Positions 18,897-27,638 of a DNA stretch of 64,000 nt are shown here, one piece after another. The translations under genes and the position numbers were made by a program. How positions within the stretch are numbered: position 1 is the stretch's first letter; each line of letters starts with the position of its first letter. The DNA is from Stutzerimonas stutzeri (GTDB lineage: Bacteria > Pseudomonadota > Gammaproteobacteria > Pseudomonadales > Pseudomonadaceae): assembly GCF_024448715.1 (NCBI RefSeq), contig NZ_JAMOHZ010000001.1, forward strand, positions 310,001-374,000. The letters run 5' to 3'. The notes beneath the pieces were generated by a model. That model was not told the origin of the DNA. It saw nothing but the letters and a program-made list of their open reading frames with translations, and searched no databases.

Positions 18897-20620
18897 AGCT
18901 CCGGCCCCATGGAAAAATGCAGCCGCACCCCTCCGTCGTCGTCTAGCGGATGCGCCAGGTCGACGCGGATCGGCCCGACCGGCGAAACCCAGCGAACGCC
19001 CAGACCCACGCTGCTTTTAAGGGATGGCAACTCCAGCGAATTGAACGCATTGCCCTGATCGACAAACGTAGCCACCCGCCACTTGTCCGTTACCGAGTAC
19101 TGATATTCGGCACTGACCGCCAGCTGATAACGACCACCGATTCGGTCGCCATCGGAGTTGGTCGGCGACAGGCTCTGGTAGTCATAGCCGCGCACACTCT
19201 GATCGCCACCGGCGAAATAGCGCAGCGACGGCGGTACGTTGGTGTATTCGTCGGTCCAGTTTCCGCCGACCTGAACGCGGCCCAGGAAGCGATGGCGCTC
19301 GGCGAGTGTGATCAGACCTTTGAGGGTGGTGTTCGCATGGATCAGGTCCGCATCAGACAACGCACCATCCTTCGCGGCGGCCAGCTCGAATTCCAGGCGA
19401 TAGCCACGGCTGGGGTCGATACGGTTATCGCTGCGCAGGTAGCTATAGGCAACGCCGGGCATCAGCAACGTACTGACGCCTGAATCGTCGCCAAGCTCGT
19501 ATTGTTCGTGGCGCCATTTCAGCGACCAGACCCGCTGCCAGCCGCTAGGTAGCTTGCGGTGCCACTCGGGGCCCACCGTCAATAGCTGGCTGAGGCTGTC
19601 ATTGTCGGCTAGCTGTTCATATTGATAGCCCGCGGCATAACGCAGCTTGTCCGTCAGTGGCGGATCAAGCGGCACGTCGTAGTAGAGCCCGACATTTTGC
19701 CGCGGGGCAGACAGCTCGGACTCGATGCCGTAGCTGTGGCCCTGCGGGTTGACCCAATGGCGAAGGAAATCGAAACGCATACGCGGCCCGACGTCGGTCG
19801 AATAACCGAGACCGAGACCCAGGGTACGGGGCTCGCGAGTGGTCAGTTGCACCGCTACCGGAATACGCTGCTGTTCGGCATTGGCAGGATTGGCATCGAC
19901 CCGCACGCCTTCGAAGTAGCCACTCGATTGCATCGCCTGATTGAGATCGGCCACCAGCTCCGAGTCATACGGAGTACCGGCTTCGAACGGCACCATGCGC
20001 GCCAGCAGATCGGGGTCGAAGGGCGAGTCGCCCTCGAATCGCACATCGCCCAGCACGTAGCGGGGGCCGCTGTCGAATACCAGCTCCACGTCGGCGGCGT
20101 TCGCGGTAGGGTCGACCGCCAGACGCTGGCTTTTGAAGCGGCCATCGAAAAATCCATAGCGCGAAGCCTGGTTGAGGATCTGCTGCTTTACTTCCTCGTA
20201 CTGCCCATGATTGAGCACGGCGCCAGCGTTCAGCGTGTTGCGCGGGACGCGAAAGGCACGTAACTCGGCAGCCGGCCCCTCCACCCGCACCGTGATGTTG
20301 CGCAACCGAACCGGCTCGCCGGGCTCGATGCGCAGCGTCAACTGTGTATTCTCGCCGCCGGTGACTTCGGATTCGATTTGGCCGTTGTAGTAGCCCAGAG
20401 CCTGGAGCGCTTTTTGCGCTTGCTGCTGCGCTATACGGCTGTAGCGCAGCAGTTCCCGCTCGCTACGGTCGCCCAGCTCGCCAATGTAGTTTTCGACGTT
20501 CTCGCGCAACTCAGCGTTGGAGGGCTCGACATTGACGTCCAGCTCCGCAGCGGTAGCGGATGAAACTACAAGCAACGTAAGTCCGGACGCGACAATTCGG
20601 CCAATGAGAGATAAGTGCAT
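18893..20620 (-). CDS. tamA: TamA, outer-membrane Omp85-family assembly protein
   Basis: Partner of TamB. Starting at the ATG at 20620 (MHLSLIGRIVASGL..., 575 aa) gives a signal peptide cleaved near ATAAELDVNVEP, three POTRA-like segments up to about residue 260, then a 16-stranded Omp85 barrel with the late motifs RYFAGGDQSVRGYDYQSLSP (the conserved VRGY/F loop) and SVGLGVRWVSPVGPIRVDLAHPL. The open frame extends 84 residues upstream to 20872, but that extension overlaps the convergent end of the GNAT gene and has no signal-peptide character, so I reject it. The end overlaps tamB by 4 nt. Confidence 0.94.
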   Translation of the reverse strand: MHLSLIGRIVASGLTLLVVSSATAAELDVNVEPSNAELRENVENYIGELGDRSERELLRYSRIAQQQAQKALQALGYYNGQIESEVTGGENTQLTLRIEPGEPVRLRNITVRVEGPAAELRAFRVPRNTLNAGAVLNHGQYEEVKQQILNQASRYGFFDGRFKSQRLAVDPTANAADVELVFDSGPRYVLGDVRFEGDSPFDPDLLARMVPFEAGTPYDSELVADLNQAMQSSGYFEGVRVDANPANAEQQRIPVAVQLTTREPRTLGLGLGYSTDVGPRMRFDFLRHWVNPQGHSYGIESELSAPRQNVGLYYDVPLDPPLTDKLRYAAGYQYEQLADNDSLSQLLTVGPEWHRKLPSGWQRVWSLKWRHEQYELGDDSGVSTLLMPGVAYSYLRSDNRIDPSRGYRLEFELAAAKDGALSDADLIHANTTLKGLITLAERHRFLGRVQVGGNWTDEYTNVPPSLRYFAGGDQSVRGYDYQSLSPTNSDGDRIGGRYQLAVSAEYQYSVTDKWRVATFVDQGNAFNSLELPSLKSSVGLGVRWVSPVGPIRVDLAHPLDDDGGVRLHFSMGPEL

Positions 20621-20765
20621 GACGAGCGATGCTAGCACGACACACACCGAGGCTCGGGATGGCATCGATGCGTGTAGCACGGCACATACAGCGTCAAGCA
20701 AGACATTGGGAAGACTTCTTCGGACATCCGATGGTTGGACTGTTGGCAAACAGCAAAATTCGCCG

Positions 20766-21404
20766 TTAACCGCCGCTGGCTTCGACCTGACGCGGCGCGG
20801 GATGGAAAAACACATGCTCGACCACCGGACCGATTGCCACCTGGCCGATGTTCTCGTAGCCCTGGCGCTCATAGAAATTCAGGTAGCGCGGGTTGCCGGT
20901 ATCGATCATCAACCCGTGTGAGCCCGCGTCCGCCGCACACCAGTTGTGCAGGGCCTCGAGCAGCTGTTCGCCGTAATGCTGCCCTTGGAATTGCGGATGA
21001 ACAGCCATCAACGGCAGCACATGAAAAGTGCCCGGCGGCAGGCAGCCAAGCACTGCGGCGTGATAGTCGAGGTAGCGCCGGGTGCAGCGAAAACCGGTGG
21101 TCAGCAACATGCGCATGCGCCACGCCCAGCTCTCGGTAATATCGAGGCGTCGTTGCGGCGGTGCGATCAAGGCGGCGGCGATGAGTCGATCGTCCAGCAG
21201 CAGCCCCAGCGCCGGTTGGTCCTGCAGAAAGTGTTGGTTGACCAATTCGCGCACCGTTGCACGCACGCGCTGGTCGTAACCAGGACGATCGGATTCGAAC
21301 AGGTAAGCGAATGTGGGTTCGTGTCGATAGGCGTTATACAGAAGCGATCGCGCTTCCCTGGCGTAACCACTGTCCAGCATTCGTACTTCGGCAGGCATCG
21401 GCAT
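20766..21404 (-). CDS. GNAT-family N-acetyltransferase
   Basis: Acetyl-CoA-dependent acetyltransferase fold of about 212 aa. The motif A region is visible (HVLPLMAVHPQFQGQHYGEQLLEAL; Q-x-x-G-x-G/A type pyrophosphate-binding loop written here as QFQGQHYG), followed by DTGNPRYLNFYERQGYENIG, the usual motif B Y-x-x-x-G-F/Y ending. The substrate is unknown. I prefer the start MPMPAEVRML at 21404, with AAGAGAA upstream, over the upstream in-frame ATG at 21452. It is on the same strand as tamA, which starts about 145 nt downstream. Confidence 0.8.
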   Translation of the reverse strand: MPMPAEVRMLDSGYAREARSLLYNAYRHEPTFAYLFESDRPGYDQRVRATVRELVNQHFLQDQPALGLLLDDRLIAAALIAPPQRRLDITESWAWRMRMLLTTGFRCTRRYLDYHAAVLGCLPPGTFHVLPLMAVHPQFQGQHYGEQLLEALHNWCAADAGSHGLMIDTGNPRYLNFYERQGYENIGQVAIGPVVEHVFFHPAPRQVEASGG

Positions 21405-21570
21405 GGCGGTTCTCTTGTTGATGTTCTTATTGTTGTCGAGCGCTGATTTCACGTTAGCACCGGCTCGGCGGTCGTGCCTTCTCCAAGCCGGTTATTGCCG
21501 ACCCGCGTGACACGGCTCGCGCCGATCTGCCCAAGCGATTAGAATCCCGGTTTTGCCGGAGCCTGCACCG

Positions 21571-22383
21571 ATGAAGCTTGTTTCTTTCAATATCAATGGG
21601 TTGCGCGCAAGACCTCATCAACTAGCTGCACTTATTGAAAAGCATCAGCCGGATGTGATTGGCCTGCAGGAAACTAAAGTGGCCGACGAGCAGTTTCCCC
21701 AGGCCGAGATCGAGGCCCTCGGCTATCACGTCCACTACCACGGCCAGAAAGGTCACTACGGCGTCGCGCTGCTTTCAAAGCAGGCTCCGCTGGAAATCCA
21801 TAAGGGCTTTCCCGGTGATGGCGAGGATTCGCAGAAGCGCTTCATCTGGGGCCGCTTCGCCGATGCCAACGGCGAGCCCGTTGCCGTGATGAACGGCTAT
21901 TTTCCGCAAGGTGAAAGCCGCATTCACCCCACCAAGTTTCCGGCCAAAACCAAGTTTTACGCTGACTTACAGACATTGCTGGAAGAGCGCTTCACTCCCG
22001 ATCAGTCAGTTGCCGTCATGGGCGATTTCAACATTTCGCCGGAAGACTGCGACATTGGTATCGGTGAGGTGAATGCCAAGCGCTGGCTGCGCACCGGCAA
22101 GTGCAGCTTCCTGCCGGAAGAACGTGAATGGCTGACGCGGTTGAAGAATTGGGGGCTACAGGACAGCTTCCGCACGCTCAACCCGGAAGTGGTCGATCGC
22201 TTCAGCTGGTTCGACTATCGCAGCCGCGGCTTCGAGGACGATCCGCGCCGCGGTCTGCGCATCGATCTGATCCTGACCACCGCCGGCCTGCATGACCGCG
22301 TCACCAACTGCGGCGTCGACTACGACATCCGCAGCATGGAAAAGCCCTCCGACCATTGCCCGGTCTGGATCGAGCTGAACTGA
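21571..22383 (+). CDS. xthA: Exodeoxyribonuclease III (AP endonuclease)
   Basis: A DNA-repair nuclease of 270 aa that cleaves 5' to abasic sites and degrades duplex DNA 3'-5'. The metal and catalytic residues are all present: Asn7 (SFNING), Glu34 (LQETK), Asp152/Asn154 ([13 protein letters not shown]), Asp232 and Asp261-His262 (PSDHCPV), close to E. coli ExoIII numbering. The start at 21571 gives the canonical [13 protein letters not shown]-terminus, with GGAG nine bases upstream; the six extra upstream residues of the open frame are not conserved. It is divergent from the GNAT gene and stands alone. Confidence 0.97.
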   Translation: MKLVSFNINGLRARPHQLAALIEKHQPDVIGLQETKVADEQFPQAEIEALGYHVHYHGQKGHYGVALLSKQAPLEIHKGFPGDGEDSQKRFIWGRFADANGEPVAVMNGYFPQGESRIHPTKFPAKTKFYADLQTLLEERFTPDQSVAVMGDFNISPEDCDIGIGEVNAKRWLRTGKCSFLPEEREWLTRLKNWGLQDSFRTLNPEVVDRFSWFDYRSRGFEDDPRRGLRIDLILTTAGLHDRVTNCGVDYDIRSMEKPSDHCPVWIELN

Positions 22384-22547
22384 TAGTTGCGGCCCTGTAT
22401 CCGCCGCGTCGTGCGACCGCCGCGCGGCGAGACATCGTGGGTTCTAACCGAGCGCAGCAATTTCACACCCTCGCTTCGGCCCGCCGTCACGTAACGGTAA
22501 ACAAACCTTCTTAATCTCCCCGCTTCTTTGCATGGGAGAGTTGCTGC

Positions 22548-23921
22548 ATGGCATTTTTAGCGTTCGTACGCACGACAGGGAAACGAGCGCTGCGCCTGGC
22601 GCTTCTCGGTCTGTTCGGTGCCAGCCCGCTCGCGGTAAGCGCCCCCTTGCCGGCGGTGCCTGCAGATGGCAGCGCAGTGCTGCGTATACATGGGTCGAAC
22701 ACCGTTGGCGCGAAGCTGGCGCCGATGCTGATTACCGGCATGTTCGAGGCGCAGGGTTTTGGTTCGGTACGGATTGCCTCAGCTGGGCGCGAGAACGAGC
22801 AGCGAATCAGTGCCACCGACAGCTCCGGCCGTACGCTCCACGCGTTGGTCGCGGCTCATGGGACAGGTACCGGCTTTGCCGGATTGAAGGACGGCTCCGC
22901 CGACCTGGCCGCTGCGTCGCGACCGATCAAGAACAGTGAACATGAAAGCCTCGCCAGTCTGGGCGATCTACGTAGCGCGCAGGCCGAACAGGTCATCGCT
23001 ATCGACGGCCTGGCGATCATCGTTCACCCGAACAATCGAATTGCTTCGCTCAGCGTCGAACAGGTTGCCCGATTATTTGCTGGCGAGATTCAGAACTGGC
23101 GGGAGCTGGGCGGCGATGATCTTGCGGTCGAACTGCATGCGCGCGATGACCGGTCCGGCACCTACGACACCTTCAAAGAGCTTGTGCTCGGCACGCAGAG
23201 CAAGACGCTGGCTGCCAGCGCCACGCGGTACGAGTCCAACGACCAATTATCCGAGACAGTCAGTACCCGCCCCGGCGCGATCGGGTTTGTCGGGCTTGCC
23301 TCGGTTGGGAGTTCAAAAGCCCTGGCCATTGCCGATGGCGACTCGCAGCCCATGCGGCCCACCACTGCGCTCGTCGCGACCGAAGATTACCCGTTGTCGC
23401 GACGCCTGTTTCTCTATGCCAACCCTGCCGAACAAACAGACTGGACCCGAGCTTTTCTCGATTTCGTTCACAGTGCCGCTGGCCAATCGATCGTAGGCAA
23501 GTCCGGCTATGTCGCGCAGGCAATTACCGCAATCAAATTGCCGGTTGAGACAAGCATGCCGCAGCTCTACCAGAATCTCGCAAGCCAGGCGCAGCGGCTA
23601 ACGGTCAACTTTCGCTTCGATGAGGGCAGCGCGCGCCTGGATAACAAGGCACAGCGTGACGTCGGACGCCTGATCGATTACCTGCAAAGCACCGACAAGC
23701 AGATGAACGCAGCGGTGCTGGTAGGCTTCGGCGATGCGAAAGGTGACTCGGCGCGCACTGCGTTGTTATCCAAACTGCGCGCGATGGCGGTCCGCCGCGA
23801 GCTGTCACGAGGTGGGATTCTAGTTAAGGATATCAATGGGTTGGGTGACCAACTTCCAGTCGCGTCGAACAGCGAGCGCGGCCGTATAAAGAACAGACGA
23901 GTCGAGGTATGGGTCTACTGA
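22548..23921 (+). CDS. PstS-like phosphate-binding protein fused to an OmpA-type peptidoglycan-binding domain
   Basis: A two-domain exported protein of 457 aa. After a signal peptide (cleavage near AVSAPLPAV), residues ~45-330 form a periplasmic phosphate-binding-like domain (LRIHGSNTVGAKLAPML, DRSGTYDTFKELVLG, TRPGAIGFVGLASV). The last ~110 residues are an OmpA C-terminal domain (LTVNFRFDEGSARLDNKAQRDVGRLIDYL ... NSERGRIKNRRVEVWV) with the conserved N-x-x-R-R-V end. This suggests a phosphate-responsive protein tethered to the cell wall instead of a free ABC binding protein; no pst permease genes are adjacent. GGAGAG lies seven bases before the ATG. A role in phosphate capture or sensing is inference. 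Confidence 0.85.
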   Translation: MAFLAFVRTTGKRALRLALLGLFGASPLAVSAPLPAVPADGSAVLRIHGSNTVGAKLAPMLITGMFEAQGFGSVRIASAGRENEQRISATDSSGRTLHALVAAHGTGTGFAGLKDGSADLAAASRPIKNSEHESLASLGDLRSAQAEQVIAIDGLAIIVHPNNRIASLSVEQVARLFAGEIQNWRELGGDDLAVELHARDDRSGTYDTFKELVLGTQSKTLAASATRYESNDQLSETVSTRPGAIGFVGLASVGSSKALAIADGDSQPMRPTTALVATEDYPLSRRLFLYANPAEQTDWTRAFLDFVHSAAGQSIVGKSGYVAQAITAIKLPVETSMPQLYQNLASQAQRLTVNFRFDEGSARLDNKAQRDVGRLIDYLQSTDKQMNAAVLVGFGDAKGDSARTALLSKLRAMAVRRELSRGGILVKDINGLGDQLPVASNSERGRIKNRRVEVWVY

Positions 23922-24029
23922 AACATCAGCCGCGAGTGCAAGATCGTATCGGTCGATTGCCTGCGGCGTACTGTCACACCGTGCGCGTCACGGTTAAGCT
24001 CAGGGGATTCCCAGCGGCAGGAATCCATC

Positions 24030-24965
24030 ATGTATCTGGTCTGTGGCGAAGCCCTTTTCGACGTGTTCGCAGCTCCGGCAGGTTCCCGTAGCAATCGCTT
24101 GAATCTGGAAGCGGTTGCCGGCGGATCACCGTTCAATGTCGCTGTCGGGCTGGCGAGGCTGGGTACGCCATCCGCGTTATTTGCCGGCATATCCAGGGAC
24201 TACTTGGGCCAACGACTTTGGCAGGTGCTCGACGAAGAAGGCGTCGATACGCGTTATCTGGTGCCGTTCGACGCACCGACCACTCTGGCCATGGTCGCGC
24301 TCGGCGCTGATGGTGCGCCGATTTACAGTTTTCGCGGCGAAGGGTGTGCCGACCGCCTACCGCGCGAGGAACACCTCTCTGCGCCGGGTAATGAAATTCG
24401 CGGCATTCATGTCGGCTCCTATTCCCTGGTCACTGCACCGATTGCGGATACCTTGTTGACTTTGGTGCGCCGTGAAAGCGGACGTCGGCTGATTTCCCTG
24501 GACCCGAATATTCGTCTCAATGTCGAGCCTGACCTGCTGCGCTGGCGGGAACGCGTCGAGGCGTTCGCCGAGCTTGCTCATCTGATCAAGGTCAGCGATG
24601 AGGACCTGGCGCTGCTCTATCCCGGCGAAGCGCCTGAAGCCATTGCCCAGCGCTGGCTACAGGGCCCCTGCGAGCTGGTCGTGCTGACCCGGGGCGGCGC
24701 AGGTGCACAGCTATTCAGCCGTCGTCATGGCGACCTCTACGCATCGGCGAAAGCCGTCACCGTGCGCGATACCGTAGGAGCCGGCGATACCTTCCAGGCA
24801 GCTCTGCTGAGTTACTTGCATACGCAGGGGTTGGACACTGCCGCGGCGCTGGCGCAGGTTGAGCACGATCAGTTGCAAGCACTGCTGGCCTTTGCCGTTC
24901 AGGCAGCCGCAATCACCTGCTCCCGTCGCGGTCCTGACCTGCCCTACCGATACGAAATTGCCTGA
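24030..24965 (+). CDS. mtlZ: Fructokinase, PfkB-family carbohydrate kinase of the mannitol pathway
   Basis: Phosphorylates fructose produced by mannitol dehydrogenase. The PfkB signatures are present: N-terminal GGSPFNVAVGLARLG (residues ~30-45) and the C-terminal anion-hole/catalytic motif DTVGAGDTFQAALL around residues 249-262, with Asp as the base. Length (311 aa) is normal. In the described Pseudomonas mannitol operons mtlZ is the last gene after mtlY; here it lies immediately upstream of mtlR and in the same direction, so the locus order is altered. AGGA lies eight bases before the ATG. The assignment as MtlZ, and not another PfkB sugar kinase, rests on this neighbourhood. Confidence 0.85.
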   Translation: MYLVCGEALFDVFAAPAGSRSNRLNLEAVAGGSPFNVAVGLARLGTPSALFAGISRDYLGQRLWQVLDEEGVDTRYLVPFDAPTTLAMVALGADGAPIYSFRGEGCADRLPREEHLSAPGNEIRGIHVGSYSLVTAPIADTLLTLVRRESGRRLISLDPNIRLNVEPDLLRWRERVEAFAELAHLIKVSDEDLALLYPGEAPEAIAQRWLQGPCELVVLTRGGAGAQLFSRRHGDLYASAKAVTVRDTVGAGDTFQAALLSYLHTQGLDTAAALAQVEHDQLQALLAFAVQAAAITCSRRGPDLPYRYEIA

Positions 24966-25032
24966 CCGATTGGCCCCGGCGCCATGAACGTCTATAACCC
25001 AAGGGGAAAAGAAAAGGACGACGGCACCCAGC

Positions 25033-25938
25033 ATGAAAGCGTTGAAGATCTCCGACCCATCCTACGAGCTGATGGATGATCACCACGGCAATTCGCTGAT
25101 CTACCGGGAGCACGGCTTTCCGTGCCCACTGGTGCGCTGGCACAACCACAAGGAATACGAGCTGCATCTGATCGTCGCCAGTTCGGGAAAGGTCTTCGTC
25201 GGGGACTATGTAGGCAATTTCGGTCCGGACAGCCTGTTCCTCACCGGCCCACACATGCCACATAACTGGATCAGCCAGGTCGACGAGGGTGAAGTGGTCG
25301 CCAAGCGCGACATGCTCGTCAACTTTACCGATGAGCTATTCGAAGCGGGCCACAGCGTTTTCTCCGAATTGCGCAGCCTGACACCGATGCTCGAGCGTTC
25401 GCGCTATGGCATCGAGTTCCGCTGTCCACGCACCATTGCCGAGGCCAGCAGGCTGATGCAAAGGGTCGCCGACAGCCGCGGCGCCACCCGCCTCGGCTAT
25501 TTTCTGATCATGCTCGAGCTGCTCGCCGGCTGTGACGATTATCAACTGCTCTCTGGCGCCACCTCGGCACAACTAGGCGACGAGCACCACGCCGACCGCA
25601 CCAACATGGCGGTCAACTACATCTTCGATAACTACATGCGCGAGCTGCCGCTCGAGGAAGTCGCGGGCCATCTGAGCATGAAGCCCACCTATTTTTCGCG
25701 CTTCTTCAAGCGCGCCACCGGACGATGCTACGTCGAGTTCGTCAACAGCTTGCGCATCAGCAAATCCTGCGAGCTGCTGTTGGACAATGACAAACCGATC
25801 ACCGACGTCTGCTTCGAGTCGGGTTTCAATAATCTCTCCAACTTCAACCGCCGTTTTCAACAGCTAAAGGGTATGACGCCCTCCTGCTACCGCCGCCTGG
25901 TCGAGCAGCGATTAACCGAACAGAACCTCGCCAGCTGA
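25033..25938 (+). CDS. mtlR: MtlR, AraC/XylS-family activator of the mannitol operon
   Basis: A 301-aa transcription factor. The N-terminal ~170 residues form a cupin-like sugar-sensing region (HNHKEYELHLIVASSGKVFVGDYVGNFGPDSLFLTGPHMPHNW). The C-terminal ~100 residues have two helix-turn-helix motifs typical of AraC proteins, including LEEVAGHLSMKPTYFSRFFKRATG and ITDVCFESGFNNLSNFNRRFQ. In Pseudomonas, MtlR activates mtlE in response to mannitol, sorbitol or arabitol. It lies between mtlZ and the mtlEFGKDY operon, all rightward. A purine-rich stretch lies well upstream of the ATG but the SD spacing is poor, so the start is less certain than the frame. Confidence 0.92.
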   Translation: MKALKISDPSYELMDDHHGNSLIYREHGFPCPLVRWHNHKEYELHLIVASSGKVFVGDYVGNFGPDSLFLTGPHMPHNWISQVDEGEVVAKRDMLVNFTDELFEAGHSVFSELRSLTPMLERSRYGIEFRCPRTIAEASRLMQRVADSRGATRLGYFLIMLELLAGCDDYQLLSGATSAQLGDEHHADRTNMAVNYIFDNYMRELPLEEVAGHLSMKPTYFSRFFKRATGRCYVEFVNSLRISKSCELLLDNDKPITDVCFESGFNNLSNFNRRFQQLKGMTPSCYRRLVEQRLTEQNLAS

Positions 25939-26094
25939 TACGCATCGTATCTTCCCACCTGATGATATTCCTCGTACCGCCATGCGCGGTTAGGTCTCTG
26001 CCAGCCGTTTGCTTCCCGCGGGCTTGGCGCCCTCGCCGGCCGGTGCGAATGCTTGGATGAATGATTGACCGTTGGCTTAACCCTTAGCAAAGGA

Positions 26095-26160
26095 GTGCAA
26101 ATAAGTATCAGACGATGTGCAGTCAGGGCTTTGTGACCCTGCCATCCATGGCGTTGTAAT
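26095..26160 (+). promoter_or_regulatory. Candidate mtlE promoter with two MtlR half-sites
   Basis: A sigma70-like promoter is readable: TTGTGA at 26131-26136, 17 bp, then TTGTAA at 26154-26159 (or TGTAAT with an 18-bp spacer). Directly upstream are two direct GTGCA repeats (26095-26099 and 26117-26121) offset by 22 bp, the two-helical-turn spacing typical of AraC-family half-sites, abutting the -35 as in class II activation. Assignment to MtlR is inference from position. The rest of the 311-bp mtlR-mtlE gap shows no ORF. Confidence 0.45.
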
Positions 26161-26210
26161 GCTCGCGAGACGCTCGTACCGGAGTACGCGAGCAACAACA
26201 AAAACAATAA
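26161..26210 (+). promoter_or_regulatory. mtlE leader: hairpin plus A-rich Hfq/Crc-type motif
   Basis: An imperfect stem-loop (GCTCGCG at 26161-26167 with CGCGAGC at 26187-26193, inner GTAC/GTAC arms) is followed at once by AACAACAAAAACAATAA (26194-26210), a run of AAYAAY repeats matching the A-rich CA motifs bound by Hfq with Crc in Pseudomonas. It lies about 40 nt before the mtlE start in the transcript. Catabolite repression of mannitol use is the inferred purpose. Confidence 0.5.
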
Positions 26211-26249
26211 GCGCTTCCGCCGCCACTGGCAGTGGAAGAGGAGTCCAAG

Positions 26250-27557
26250 ATGAAAATCGCCAAATTCCTGCTCGGCACCACCTGTATTGCGATGATCGGA
26301 GTGGCCCATGCCGCCGAAACCCTGACCGTCGCTACGGTCAACAACGCGGACATGATCCGCATGCAGCGCCTCTCCAAGACCTTCGAAGAACAGCATCCCG
26401 ACGTGAAACTCAACTGGGTCGTGCTCGAAGAGAACGTCCTGCGCCAACGCCTGACTACGGACATCGCCACCCAGGGCGGCCAGTTCGATGTGCTCACCAT
26501 CGGCATGTACGAAGCTTCGCTGTGGGGCGACAAGGGCTGGCTGGCGCCGATGACCGATTTGCCTGCCGATTACGATCTTGATGATGTCTTTCCTTCGGTG
26601 CGTGAAGGTTTGTCGGTAGACGGCACTTTGTATGCCCTGCCGTTTTACGCCGAAAGCTCGATGACCTACTACCGCACCGATCTGTTCGATCAGGCTGGGC
26701 TGCAAATGCCGGAGCATCCAACCTGGACCCAGATGGCCGAGTTTGCCGAGAAGCTGCACAAACCCGACAAAGACCAGTACGGCATGTGCCTGCGCGGCAA
26801 GGCCGGCTGGGGCGAGAATATGGCGCTGGTGACCACTGTTGCCAACTCCTTTGGCGCACGCTGGTTCGATGAAAACTGGCAGCCGGAATTCAACGGCCCG
26901 GAATGGACCAAAGCAGCTAACTTCTATGTCGACCTGTTGAGCAAATACGGCCCGCCGGGGGCATCGAGCAACGGCTTCAACGAAAACCTCGCGTTGTTCA
27001 ACAGTGGCAAATGCGCCATGTGGGTGGATGCGACCGTGGCTGGCTCGTTCGTCACCGATACGTCGCAGAGCAAGGTTGCGGACAAAGTCGGCTTCACCTT
27101 CGCGCCTCAGCAAACTACCGATAAAGGTTCAGCCTGGCTTTACTCCTGGGCACTGGCCATTCCCACCAGCTCGCAAAAGAAAGACGCTGCCAAGACCTTC
27201 GCAGCCTGGGCCACGTCGCAGGATTACGCCAAGCTGGTCGCCGAAACCGACGGCGTCGCCAACGTGCCGCCGGGCACTCGCGAATCCACCTACAGCGACG
27301 AATACATGGCCGCTGCGCCCTTCGCCAAGATCACCCTGGAATCGTTAAAGCAGGCTGACCCGGCCTCGCCATCGGCCAAGCCGGTGCCTTATGTGGGTAT
27401 TCAGCTGGTGACCATTCCCGAGTTCCAGGCCATTGGCACCCAGGTCGGCAAAATGTTCTCCGCCGCGCTCACCGGCCAGATGCCGGTCGAGCAGATGCTT
27501 ACCGCCGTGCAGCAATCGACCACGCGTGAAATGAAGCGCGCCGGCTATCCAAAGTAA
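26250..27557 (+). CDS. mtlE: Mannitol/polyol ABC transporter periplasmic binding protein
   Basis: Captures mannitol (and related polyols) in the periplasm for MtlFGK. The 435-aa product has a signal peptide (MKIAKFLLGTTCIAMIGVAHAAE, cleaved after AHA) and a family 1 extracellular sugar-binding fold (QHPDVKLNWVVLEENVLRQRLTTDIATQGGQFDV; LYALPFYAESSMTYYRTDLFDQAG). The start at 26250 has GAGGAG six bases upstream and gives the proper signal peptide; the frame opens six codons earlier. First gene of mtlEFGKDY, about 80 bp before mtlF. Confidence 0.95.
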   Translation: MKIAKFLLGTTCIAMIGVAHAAETLTVATVNNADMIRMQRLSKTFEEQHPDVKLNWVVLEENVLRQRLTTDIATQGGQFDVLTIGMYEASLWGDKGWLAPMTDLPADYDLDDVFPSVREGLSVDGTLYALPFYAESSMTYYRTDLFDQAGLQMPEHPTWTQMAEFAEKLHKPDKDQYGMCLRGKAGWGENMALVTTVANSFGARWFDENWQPEFNGPEWTKAANFYVDLLSKYGPPGASSNGFNENLALFNSGKCAMWVDATVAGSFVTDTSQSKVADKVGFTFAPQQTTDKGSAWLYSWALAIPTSSQKKDAAKTFAAWATSQDYAKLVAETDGVANVPPGTRESTYSDEYMAAAPFAKITLESLKQADPASPSAKPVPYVGIQLVTIPEFQAIGTQVGKMFSAALTGQMPVEQMLTAVQQSTTREMKRAGYPK

Positions 27558-27638
27558 GCAGCCCAAGTAGGCAGCCGCTACCTCCCCAGTGAGGGCTCGC
27601 TGAGTCCTCATCGGCCTTTCTTCAGCCGGAGCACGCCC

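Noticed and set aside
22484-22501. Possible Pho box (CCGTCAC-4-CGGTAAA) before the PstS-OmpA gene
   Set aside because: Only 9 of 14 positions fit CTGTCAT repeats; too weak to list as a site.
25887-27113. 408-codon open frame on the minus strand opposite mtlE and mtlR
   Set aside because: It is the antisense shadow of mtlE with its signal peptide and SBP motifs; it has no ribosome binding site and a His/Gln/Arg-rich composition typical of GC-rich shadow frames.
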